A program made the position numbers and the translations under genes. A stretch of 6,099 bases of DNA from Chloroflexota bacterium (GTDB taxonomy: Bacteria > Chloroflexota > Limnocylindria > Limnocylindrales > CSP1-4), in the NCBI GenBank assembly GCA_004298915.1, contig SCTE01000526.1, positions 1 through 6,099 of the forward strand. Reading direction: 5' to 3'. Shown one piece after another: positions 1-5,984 of this stretch (its first letter is position 1; every line of letters starts with the position of its first letter). Below the pieces are notes generated by a model. That model was given only the letters and a program-made list of their open reading frames with translations. It ran no database searches and was not told the origin of the DNA.

Positions 1-299
1 TCGGGGAGCACGCCGATGAGATGGCGAATGCGGTCGGGCTGCTTCGACGAGATGCCATCGACTTCGAACGTCCCGGAGGTCGGCTCGAGGATCGTCGTCA
101 GGACGCGGATCGCCGTCGTCTTGCCGGCCCCGTTCGGCCCCAGGAAGCCGAGGACCCGGCCGGGCGACAGGGAGAACGACAGGGATTGGAGCGCCCGCCG
201 GGGCCCATACGACCGATGGATATCTCGGGCGACCAGGATGGGCTCCGGGGACGGCGACCCGGCGACGTGACCGGCCGTCGCTGCCCCAGCTTGCTCCAT
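1..299 (-). CDS. ABC transporter ATP-binding protein, N-terminal part (cut by window edge)
   Basis: This is the ATPase subunit of an ABC transporter, which hydrolyses ATP at the cytoplasmic face of the membrane to drive substrate movement. Reading the minus strand from the ATG at 299 gives 99 codons before the window ends. Walker A, GPNGAGKTT, is at residues 54-62 with the catalytic lysine at 60. A tyrosine at 31 (RSYGPRRAL) sits where the adenine-stacking A-loop residue is expected. The stretch after Walker A (AIRVLTTILEPTSGTFEVDG) resembles the DrrA/NatA/CcmA-type exporter ATPases, whose partner is an ABC-2 permease. The Q-loop, signature motif and Walker B lie outside the window. The start is not certain: a GTG lies directly before the ATG at 302, the frame stays open upstream, and no well-spaced Shine-Dalgarno is visible. 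The first 20 residues are Ala/Gly/Pro-rich, as in loosely conserved N-termini. Substrate unknown. Confidence 0.9.
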   Translation of the reverse strand, partial: MEQAGAATAGHVAGSPSPEPILVARDIHRSYGPRRALQSLSFSLSPGRVLGFLGPNGAGKTTAIRVLTTILEPTSGTFEVDGISSKQPDRIRHLIGVLP

Positions 300-386
300 C
301 ACGCTCGTGCTCGGTGCCCTGCCACTGGACCGACCCTCCCCCTCGAGCGGAATCGATTGATGACCATTGGTTGGCGTCCGGGGCGG

Positions 387-415
387 ACAATAGCAAACGC
401 GGCGTGCCGTGACGA
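387..415 (-). promoter_or_regulatory. Candidate extended -10 promoter for the ABC ATPase gene
   Basis: On the minus strand a TATTGT hexamer (392 down to 387) is preceded directly by TGC (395 down to 393), matching the TGn extended -10 form. A TCGTCA hexamer (415 down to 410) lies 17 bases further upstream and matches four of six positions of TTGACA. Transcription would start near 380, leaving a leader of about 80 bases before the ATG at 299. It falls in the 277-base gap between this gene and the diguanylate cyclase gene, in a locally A/T-richer patch. The motif match is seen directly; promoter activity is inferred. The rest of the gap shows no convincing gene. Confidence 0.35.
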
Positions 416-529
416 GCAGTCTGATGCGGAAATGTGGTGTCTTGGGTAAACGCCATGCCGGACGGTGATGGCCCGCGCCGTTGCAACGCTGCCGCCGCGT
501 GCCTACCGCGGTCAGGAGCCGGCACCCAC

Positions 530-547
530 AACCTCGTCTTCGAGATT
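530..547 (-). terminator. Weak hairpin downstream of the diguanylate cyclase gene
   Basis: On the minus strand, 29 bases past the cyclase stop codon, AATCTCG and CGAGGTT pair across an AAGA loop. This gives seven pairs including one G-T wobble. No U-run follows, so it is not a classical intrinsic terminator. In high-GC genomes, hairpins lacking U-tracts can still mark 3' ends. The stem is short enough to arise by chance. Confidence 0.22.
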
Positions 548-576
548 GCCGCGGGTCCTGCGACCAGTTCGCCCCG

Positions 577-2754
577 TCAGGCGCTGGCGGCGCGCGGTTC
601 CGGATCGGCCACAGGTTCAGTTGTCTGGGCATCGGTGACCCAGCCTCGCTGGACGACCACCCGGTTGCGCCCCGCCTGCTTCGCACGGTAGAGCGCCTCA
701 TCGGCCGCCTTGAGGAGGGCCATTCGTTCGATGCCGTCGTTGGGTGCAGCCGCGATGCCGATCGATACGGTGATCCGTCCGGTCGAGCCCGGACCGAGCG
801 GGATGATCGTTGCCTCGGTTCGTTCCCGGATCCGCTCCGCCACTTCCCGCGCCCCGTTCGCATCGAGGCCTGGGAGGTACAGCGCGAACTCCTCGCCGCC
901 GTAGCGCGCCGCGACGTCGTTGTCCCGAACGCTGGAGGAGAGGATGTGCGCGAACGTTCGCAGGGCCTCGTCACCCGCCGGGTGCCCGTATCGATCATTG
1001 AAGTCCTTGAAACGATCGAGATCGAGCATGAGGACCGCGAGACGCTCCGAGTCGCCCCGATCGGCCAGTCGTCGCTCGAGGAGCTCATCGAATGCCCGGC
1101 TGTTCGTCAGGCCCGTGCGCCCGTCCGTGTTCGCCTGTCCGCGAAGGGCCAGCAGGAGGCGTCGATTGGCGATCGACAGCGCAGCGTGTTCGGAGACCCG
1201 GGTGATGGCGAGGCGGAGCGGCAGCGAAAGCTCGCGCGGCTCGTCCCAATGGAGATGGATGGCCCCGACCACTTCACCGAGCGCGACGAGGGGGACACAG
1301 GCCAGCGTGCCGCTCTCGACCGGGTAGACCGGGCAGCGGAAGCTGAGGCGGGCAGCAACATCGTTCGTGATGTACAGGCTGCTCCGGCGGAGCGCCGGGC
1401 AGCGTTCGAGTTCATGGAGAGACAGGACATCGGTGGCGCGCTCGCCGAGCGTCGCCTGGGGCACTGCCCGATCCTGGGAGCGGTTCGAGACGTGGAGGGC
1501 CGCGGCATTGGGATGGAGCAGTTCGTCCATCGTGGCGAGGGTCGCCACGGACAGCGACACGTCGTCCTCGGTCAGTGCCGTGAGCTCGGTGAACTGATTG
1601 ATGATCTTTGATTCGCCGGCAAGTTCCGCGTTGCTCCGACTCGACTCCTCGAGGCGGGCGTTGGTGCCCATCAGTCGCTCGTTCAGCGCGGCCAGGCCCC
1701 GGCTCGCACGCGACGAACTGCGGGCGAAACCGATGGTCAGGATGATCATCAGCAGCAGCAGCGGACCGACGGTGATCGCGAGGTTGAGCAGGAGCCGATC
1801 GACGTCGGCGTACAGCTCGCCGAGGGGACTCGCGACGCCGACCACGCGGTCTGAATTCGCGACGGGTCGATAGCTCAGTCGGTACGTGACGCCGTCCTGA
1901 TTGAAGGTCGTCGATCCAGCTTGCCCCGCAAGCATCACGGTCGCAGCATCGCGCCACGAGGTTGATCCTGCGGCGACGGCGAGGGGAAAGGGGCCGGTGG
2001 CCGGATCGGCCACCGTGCCGGCCGCAGTCCTGAATTCCGCGAGGTGCGGATGCACGAGCACTCGACCGCCCCGGTCCAGGAGGACGTTGAAGCCTGTCGC
2101 GCCGTATGCCGCGCTGGTGACGGCTTCGGCCAGACCCGCGACCGGGATCTCGAAATGCAGGATCCCAGCGTGGTCGCCACTCGCGAGCACGACCGGCGTC
2201 GCGATGCCGATGACCCAGCGGCCCGAATCAGGCGAGACGTACGGCGAGGACTCGTAGAACGCGTCGTCGGCCAGGGGGAGCGTCGGCAGGACGGTTGGGT
2301 TGTTCTGGCGTTCGTCGAGTGACAGGTCCTCGACCGGAGCGATCCCCTTGCCGCCGACCCACCGCGCCAACTCGAGGCCCGAAGATCGAATGAAGCAGAT
2401 CTCGTCGACCTTGTAGCGATCCCCGAGGTAGGTGATGGCGCTCTCGACGCGCTGCCGATCCTCGGCCAGCAACTGGCCCGGCGTGTCCACCAGCGCTGTC
2501 TCGAAGACCTCGTTCCGACGTGCCAGGCGGATGTCGCTCGACGCCGAGCCAACGATGCCGGCCAACGTCGTCGCGACGTCCTCGGCCCGTCGATCCTGTC
2601 GAGCGTCGGCCTCGCGCCGCATCTGGTCCGTCACCTGGGACACGACAGTCGATCCGGCGATGATCGCGAGTGCAGCCAGGACGACGACCACGAGCAACGT
2701 CCGGGCGCCGAACGGGCCGAAGTGCGACTTCCCGATGTCTGGGCGGAGTGTCAT
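577..2754 (-). CDS. Membrane diguanylate cyclase with dCache, GAF and GGDEF domains
   Basis: This 725-residue protein is predicted to make cyclic di-GMP from two GTP in response to external and internal signals. A short cytoplasmic N-terminus leads to TM1 (about 18-40). A periplasmic/extracellular dCache-like region follows (about 45-318), with typical turns such as FIRSSGLELAR and SGRWVIGIATPV. TM2 (about 320-343) is followed by a charged helical linker (345-385), a GAF domain (about 386-535) and a GGDEF domain (about 540-702). The active site is GGEEF (619-623). D578, N586 and D595 stand at the metal- and guanine-binding positions of the family. R610-D-N-D613 lies exactly five residues before GGEEF, matching the RxxD product-inhibition site. 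The GAF domain has cysteines at 452 (CPALRRS), 474 and 486. The tail after 705 is a polar, unstructured stretch. The start is fixed by an in-frame TGA immediately before the ATG; upstream only a weak GGAA-type ribosome site is seen. No EAL or HD-GYP domain is present, so degradation of c-di-GMP is not expected. Ligands unknown. Confidence 0.95.
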   Translation of the reverse strand: MTLRPDIGKSHFGPFGARTLLVVVVLAALAIIAGSTVVSQVTDQMRREADARQDRRAEDVATTLAGIVGSASSDIRLARRNEVFETALVDTPGQLLAEDRQRVESAITYLGDRYKVDEICFIRSSGLELARWVGGKGIAPVEDLSLDERQNNPTVLPTLPLADDAFYESSPYVSPDSGRWVIGIATPVVLASGDHAGILHFEIPVAGLAEAVTSAAYGATGFNVLLDRGGRVLVHPHLAEFRTAAGTVADPATGPFPLAVAAGSTSWRDAATVMLAGQAGSTTFNQDGVTYRLSYRPVANSDRVVGVASPLGELYADVDRLLLNLAITVGPLLLLMIILTIGFARSSSRASRGLAALNERLMGTNARLEESSRSNAELAGESKIINQFTELTALTEDDVSLSVATLATMDELLHPNAAALHVSNRSQDRAVPQATLGERATDVLSLHELERCPALRRSSLYITNDVAARLSFRCPVYPVESGTLACVPLVALGEVVGAIHLHWDEPRELSLPLRLAITRVSEHAALSIANRRLLLALRGQANTDGRTGLTNSRAFDELLERRLADRGDSERLAVLMLDLDRFKDFNDRYGHPAGDEALRTFAHILSSSVRDNDVAARYGGEEFALYLPGLDANGAREVAERIRERTEATIIPLGPGSTGRITVSIGIAAAPNDGIERMALLKAADEALYRAKQAGRNRVVVQRGWVTDAQTTEPVADPEPRAASA

Positions 2755-2790
2755 TCAGTTGTTCCGGGACGCTGCTGCACGAGGTGCTCC

Positions 2791-2820
2791 TGAGGTCAGG
2801 CCTTCGACCTCGAAGCCTCA
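2791..2820 (-). other. Imperfect hairpin between the propeller lipoprotein and cyclase genes
   Basis: TGAGG (2791-2795) pairs with CCTCA (2816-2820), and CTTCG (2802-2806) pairs with CGAAG (2811-2815) around an ACCT loop. Six bases are left bulged on one side. It lies 61 bases past the lipoprotein stop and 36 bases before the cyclase start, both genes being on the minus strand. It could be a weak terminator or a leader structure in a shared transcript. No U-run follows it. Confidence 0.25.
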
Positions 2821-2840
2821 CGGATCGTGGGGCGTCCTTG

Positions 2841-2855
2841 GACTAGTCAATAGTC
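2841..2855. promoter_or_regulatory. Small inverted repeat in the cyclase upstream region
   Basis: GACTA-GTCAA-TAGTC is a five-base inverted repeat with a five-base spacer. The same patch reads TGACTATTGACTA on the minus strand, a tandem repeat of TGACTA. It contains TTGACT (2850 down to 2845), a good -35 match, but no acceptable -10 hexamer 16-18 bases downstream. The patch is distinctly A/T-richer than its surroundings. It could be an operator or part of a promoter for the cyclase gene; the arms are short and chance is possible. Confidence 0.25.
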
Positions 2856-2880
2856 ATTTGGCCATGGCCCGATTGGCGCA

Positions 2881-4125
2881 CTACGGATGCGATGTCCACA
2901 CGACTGCCCCGTCGGGTCCGGACCCAACGAGAACCTCCGCGAGCGGAGACGCCGCCGCATCGAAGACCGTCGAATCGGCGAAGACGGGGTCGTTGCCGGT
3001 GCAGCTCCACGACGCACCATCTGCGGAGCGCCAGATCGAGCGCGGGCAGGAGGGATCGGGGCCCGTGCCGAACATCGCGAGGAACCCTCCCATGGCCGCG
3101 GCCACCCTGATGTCCTGCGATGGATAGAACGGCCCGATCTCGGCCGATGACCACGTGTCACCGTCGGTCCACCATGCGAACCCGGCCGCCGACGCACTCG
3201 TCTGGGTCGATGCATGTCCAACTGCCACAACCCGGCCCCCGATGACCGCCACGCTGTCGAGTTCGATGTCGGCATCGGCGTCGGCCTCGACGACCGGCAG
3301 CGCCTCCGATCGCTTCCAGGATCGACCATCAGTCGACATCCACACCGCTGGACGGATCGCCGAGTCTGCACGCGCAGGGTCGGCCGCCGCCGAGCCGATC
3401 GCGATGTAGCCGGACACCGTCCGCACCACGTCGTTCATGTGCGCGCGTTGCATCGCCGCGGAATCCTCGCCGCGACTCCAGGTGAGACCGTCCGGCGATG
3501 TCCATGAAACTGCGCGGACGAGGCGGCACGCACCGGGCGTGCAACTGAGGCTCTCGCCGCCGACGGCCAGCCATCCGCCGCCTCGACCCGCGATACCGGT
3601 CATTGTCAGGAACGTGCCGTCACGACCATGCAGCGAGATGTCATCGGTAGCCGACGTCCAGCTGACGCCGTCCGCCGACTTCCAGATGGCCACCACGCCC
3701 TCAGCATTCCGTGATCCGATACCCAGCACGCCCCGGGGTCCCACGGCGAGTTGGCCGAGCACGCCGTCATCGATCCGTGGCTGTTCCTGCCACGTCCGCC
3801 CATCGGTTGAGGCGATGACGGCTCCTTCGACCCGTTCGACGGCCAGGAACTGCGTCCCGGTCCACACCACATTCGCGAGTGGCGCGTTGATCGCGGGCGT
3901 GATCGCAATTCGCTCCCAACCCGGAGGGAACGAGGCAGCCTGGCTTGGTCGGGCCGTGAGGCCCGGCTGAGGGCCTCGCGTGGCCTCTGCGCCAGCGCCG
4001 ATCGTTCCCGAGGTCCCCGCCGTCCCTGCCTGACAGGCCGCAAGCATCAGCACCGCGGCCGAGACGGTCCCGGCCGCGCGAAGCATCGCCCGCCAATCCG
4101 CTCGGTCCCGTGACGCACGTCCCAT
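2881..4125 (-). CDS. Lipoprotein with Asp-box (BNR/sialidase-like) beta-propeller
   Basis: This 414-residue protein is predicted to be exported, lipidated and held on the outer face of the membrane. A signal peptide ends in the lipobox LMLAAC, with the lipidated cysteine at 31. A Gly/Ala/Thr/Pro-rich linker follows (32-66). The rest carries six regularly spaced motifs of the form S-x-D-G-x-[ST]-W, beginning at about 106, 150, 210, 264, 319 and 367, the Asp-box hairpins of sialidase/BNR/VPS10-type propellers. The chain ends in VVWTSHP, the strand that normally precedes the box, while PPGWERI (67-73) near the start resembles the strand after it. The seventh blade may therefore be closed by joining the two ends. 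No sialidase catalytic arginine triad or FRIP motif is evident, so a binding or scaffold role is likelier than hydrolysis. Cysteines at 195/200 and 360/375 could form disulfides. An in-frame TGA lies 15 bases upstream of the ATG; M14 (ATG at 4086) is an alternative start with a shorter signal peptide. The gene is divergent from the sigma factor gene. Confidence 0.88.
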   Translation of the reverse strand: MGRASRDRADWRAMLRAAGTVSAAVLMLAACQAGTAGTSGTIGAGAEATRGPQPGLTARPSQAASFPPGWERIAITPAINAPLANVVWTGTQFLAVERVEGAVIASTDGRTWQEQPRIDDGVLGQLAVGPRGVLGIGSRNAEGVVAIWKSADGVSWTSATDDISLHGRDGTFLTMTGIAGRGGGWLAVGGESLSCTPGACRLVRAVSWTSPDGLTWSRGEDSAAMQRAHMNDVVRTVSGYIAIGSAAADPARADSAIRPAVWMSTDGRSWKRSEALPVVEADADADIELDSVAVIGGRVVAVGHASTQTSASAAGFAWWTDGDTWSSAEIGPFYPSQDIRVAAAMGGFLAMFGTGPDPSCPRSIWRSADGASWSCTGNDPVFADSTVFDAAASPLAEVLVGSGPDGAVVWTSHP

Positions 4126-4306
4126 GTGCGTTGGACGTACTCACCGCCACGTTGTTACCGGACGGAAGAATGACCGCGGTCTCGCCGAAGTGGCGCCGCA
4201 GGGCCCGCCGTCCATCTTCCGGGCATCAACCACCCGCCAGGGAGCCAACGCCGATGGACGGCCATTTCTCCAACGAAACTTGTCGCCAGAACCGGCAGGC
4301 CATCCG
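4126..4306. promoter_or_regulatory. Divergent upstream region shared by the propeller lipoprotein and ECF sigma genes
   Basis: These 181 bases separate two divergent starts and must hold at least the 5' control signals of one or both genes. No convincing sigma-70 hexamer pair is visible on either strand. CCAACG occurs at 4245-4250 and 4270-4275 on the plus strand and at 4134-4129 on the minus strand, upstream of both genes. ECF -35 elements often carry an AAC core, so these are possible but unproven sites. A ribosome binding site, GGCAGG (4294-4299), is seven bases before the sigma ATG. The plus-strand frame is open across the region, but its translation shows no conserved pattern. Confidence 0.4.
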
Positions 4307-4879
4307 ATGATGCCCATGGTCGCGACGACATCGGCCGTTGTCCCGCTCGCCGGGCTGTCCATGCTGTCCACACTCTCACCCGACGACTACGTCACGAACG
4401 CCCACCGAGACCACGCGGCAATGGTCTACGCCGTCGCCCTGCGAGCGACCCGGGATCCCGAGTTGGCCGAGGATGTCACCCAGGAGGCCTTCGTGAGGTT
4501 GCTGACCGAGGCCCGAGCTGGTCGGTTCCCGGACAAGGCCGGGGCGTGGCTCTATCGCGCGGCCACCAACCTCGTCATCAGTCGTGCTCGGCGGGCCTCG
4601 GTGGCGCGTCGTCTGGCTCCTCGGCTCGCGGAAGGCAATGCGCCAGACGAGCCCGATCGCGTCGCACTTCGAAACGAAGGCCGACGTGAATTGAACCGCG
4701 CCCTGATGACGCTTTCAGGAGTTGAGCGACGGGCCCTGCTCATGGCTGCGAGCGGGGCGAGCGGTCTCGAGATCGCTGCGCGACTCGCCATGTCTCACGG
4801 CGCGACGCGGGCAATGATGTGTCGAGCCAGGGCTCGCCTCCGCGAGCGAGCGGCCCTGCTCCCCGACCAGGTGGCCTGA
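4307..4879 (+). CDS. ECF-type RNA polymerase sigma factor
   Basis: This protein is predicted to direct RNA polymerase to a dedicated set of promoters. From the ATG at 4307 it has 190 residues, the usual ECF length. Sigma region 2 spans about 27-100: NAHRDHAAMVYAVALRATRD, then the core-binding segment AEDVTQEAF (54-62), then the promoter-melting/-10 segment WLYRAATNLVISRARR (81-96). A variable linker (102-125) follows. Region 4 is about 126-183, with the helix-turn-helix around GLEIAARLAMSHGATRAMMC (153-172) that would contact the -35 element. Regions 1 and 3 are absent, as in the family. The frame stays open upstream to 4124, but that extension is low-complexity and overlaps the divergent gene's start; 4307 has GGCAGG seven bases before it. 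ATGs at 4310 and 4316 are alternatives. No extra C-terminal domain is fused, and the next gene is convergent, so no co-transcribed anti-sigma gene follows. Confidence 0.92.
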   Translation: MMPMVATTSAVVPLAGLSMLSTLSPDDYVTNAHRDHAAMVYAVALRATRDPELAEDVTQEAFVRLLTEARAGRFPDKAGAWLYRAATNLVISRARRASVARRLAPRLAEGNAPDEPDRVALRNEGRRELNRALMTLSGVERRALLMAASGASGLEIAARLAMSHGATRAMMCRARARLRERAALLPDQVA

Positions 4880-4943
4880 ACCACAGCCTGTGGCCGAGCT
4901 GCTCCTCGGGCCAACGGTGCCGGCTCGGATCCGCTTGGACCCG

Positions 4944-4962
4944 CACGGGCGCCTGGCCCGCG
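4944..4962 (-). terminator. GC-rich hairpin just past the six-cysteine lipoprotein stop
   Basis: CGGGC and GCCCG pair perfectly around a five-base GCCTG loop (4946-4960), with a further C-G pair outside one mismatch. On the minus strand it begins directly after the stop codon at 4963-4965. It lies in the 83-base gap between two convergent genes, where a terminator is expected. No U-run follows on either strand. Also in this gap, 4881-4893 is an odd palindrome (CCACAG-C-CTGTGG) shortly after the sigma stop, and CCGAGC/GCTCGG at 4894-4899 and 4923-4928 could form a longer stem. Confidence 0.3.
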
Positions 4963-5646
4963 TCAGGGATTGGGAGCGACGACCGTCCGGATCTCCGTTA
5001 CCACGAAATGCTCCCGGCACCGTTCAATCGCATCGGCATCGGAGGTCACCGCATCAGGCCCTGATCCCGTCGCGCGACAGGTCAGCGCGACGGGATCGTT
5101 GAACTGGCCGGTAAGGCTCACCCATCGATCCGGCGTCATCGGCAGCTTCGCCAGGTCTGGTGCGAAGAGGAACATCCACATGCAGTCGTCAGGTGCCGGA
5201 CAGCCTTCGGCCGGATGTGGATGCCTCCATAGCACGGACGGCAGCCCACTCCACTCGCCCAGCCACGACGGCACGACGCCGTTGCCCACGCCGCCGATGC
5301 CCCACGCCGGGGCAAGATACCCGGTGACCTCGAGCTCCCGGGTGCCAAAGCAGGCTGCGAGGCGGTGTGGCGGCCACACTGGCGTCCATCCGCCAAGCAC
5401 TTCGACGGTGGGCGGCGGTGGGCAGTCGCCGGCGATCGTCGGGGTCGGTCCGACCGTCGGGCTCGAAGTCGGCATCGGGCTCGGGCTCGGGGACGCCATC
5501 GGGCTTGGCGGTATCGACGTGGTGGCGGTAGCAGCGGCGACGGGCGGCACCGAGATGGTCGGGGTCTGAACGGACCCCGCACCAAGGCAGCCTGCGACGA
5601 CCAGGGTGGTCAGGACAAGCGCCACAGACTGTACGGCGGCCTTCAT
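4963..5646 (-). CDS. Lipoprotein with Pro/Ser/Thr linker and six-cysteine domain, function unknown
   Basis: This is a predicted exported lipoprotein of 227 residues. I do not recognise a named family. The signal peptide (1-19) ends in the lipobox VVAGC with the lipidated cysteine at 20. Residues 21-72 are a flexible linker rich in Pro, Ser, Thr and Ala. The remaining 155 residues form one compact domain with cysteines at 75, 99, 149, 155, 190 and 210, an even number that could form three disulfides outside the cell. Segments such as AACFGTRELEVTGYL (97-111) and VSLTGQFNDPVALTC (176-190) suggest a small beta-rich fold; CREHFVVTEI (210-219) near the end looks like its last strand. The style recalls secreted hypothetical proteins of Chloroflexota, from memory only. 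The start at 5646 is chosen over 5679 because GAGG lies eight bases before it and a compact signal peptide begins there. It is convergent with the sigma gene. Confidence 0.85.
   Translation of the reverse strand: MKAAVQSVALVLTTLVVAGCLGAGSVQTPTISVPPVAAATATTSIPPSPMASPSPSPMPTSSPTVGPTPTIAGDCPPPPTVEVLGGWTPVWPPHRLAACFGTRELEVTGYLAPAWGIGGVGNGVVPSWLGEWSGLPSVLWRHPHPAEGCPAPDDCMWMFLFAPDLAKLPMTPDRWVSLTGQFNDPVALTCRATGSGPDAVTSDADAIERCREHFVVTEIRTVVAPNP
5458..5507 (-). repeat. Low-complexity coding repeat in the lipoprotein linker
   Basis: CGGGCTCG recurs at 5458, 5476 and 5482 on the plus strand, with a degenerate copy at 5500. On the coding minus strand these give the Ser-Pro alternation of the linker (SPSPSPMPTSSPT). 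It is a short internal repeat prone to slippage, so linker length may vary between strains. Confidence 0.5.
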
Positions 5647-5906
5647 CAACCGAACCTCGCTCGCATGGGCGCGCTCCACGATCTCGTCGAGTCAACCATG
5701 GGACGCGTCGCCGACGATTCTGTTGTCCGCCTTCCGCATTCAGCGGTACGCGGCAGATCTCGCGTTGCGCTCCGGACCATGGGCAATCGGGAGTTCGATG
5801 TCCGACGGGGCTCCCGAGTCCCGCCGCATGTCCGCCGTAGTGCCGGCTTGCGAAGGTATGGCGCACACGGCTGTTCGTGCGGTCCTCGCCGGAGGGAACC
5901 ATCGCC
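5647..5906. promoter_or_regulatory. Divergent intergenic region before the lipoprotein and right-edge genes
   Basis: These 260 bases lie between the minus-strand lipoprotein start and the plus-strand ORF at 5907. They must carry upstream signals for one or both. Seen directly: a TTGACT hexamer on the minus strand (5695 down to 5690), without a good -10 at normal spacing; the GAGG ribosome site of the lipoprotein (5658 down to 5655); and GGAGGG at 5891-5896 before the plus-strand ORF. The long minus-strand frame through here reads as an Arg/Gly-rich shadow. Confidence 0.3.
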
Positions 5907-5984
5907 ATGCGGAACTTGGGAATGATCGGTCTCACGGCCAAGTTCGGGGCACCCCTGGGCCTGAGCCGGTCGACCAACTCATGA
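5907..5984 (+). CDS. Possible 25-residue leader or small protein, coupled by ATGA to the next gene
   Basis: The ATG at 5907 is preceded by GGAGGG (5891-5896) with a ten-base spacer, the best ribosome binding site in the window. The ORF encodes 25 residues, beginning MRNLGMIGLTAKFG and ending RSTNS, and its TGA overlaps the next ATG as ATGA (5981-5984). By hand count about 20 of 24 third codon positions are G or C, whereas the frame of the downstream gene over the same bases has only about 60 percent. That favours translation in this frame. It may be a small protein, a translational coupling leader, or a sign that the downstream gene starts differently. No known leader-peptide pattern, such as a run of one amino acid, is visible. 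Confidence 0.35.
   Translation: MRNLGMIGLTAKFGAPLGLSRSTNS

Noticed and set aside
21..449. 142-codon plus-strand open frame at the left edge
   Set aside because: The opposite strand encodes a clear Walker A ATPase over the same bases, and the plus-strand translation has no domain pattern.
479..488. Perfect 10-base palindrome CGTTGCAACG in the gap before the ABC gene
   Set aside because: It is a single short palindrome about 65 bases upstream of the candidate -35 element. No second copy or promoter overlap supports an operator.
481..1611. 376-codon plus-strand open frame opposite the cyclase gene
   Set aside because: It lies wholly antisense to the GAF-GGDEF coding region, its translation is Arg/Asp/Glu-rich without domain patterns, and long antisense frames are expected in GC-rich coding DNA.
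2432..3127. 231-codon plus-strand open frame
   Set aside because: It crosses the ends of two well-supported minus-strand genes and their intergenic gap, with a Ser/Arg/Ala-rich translation typical of a shadow frame.
4160..4221. Inverted repeat CGGAAGA/TCTTCCG (with nearby GGACGG/CCGTCC) in the divergent region
   Set aside because: Arms of six or seven bases around a loop of about 45 bases are expected by chance in DNA of this composition.
4124..4306. N-terminal extension of the sigma factor to the ATG at 4124
   Set aside because: It would add 61 low-complexity residues to a protein already of normal ECF length, overlaps the divergent gene's start codon, and lacks a ribosome binding site, whereas 4307 has one.
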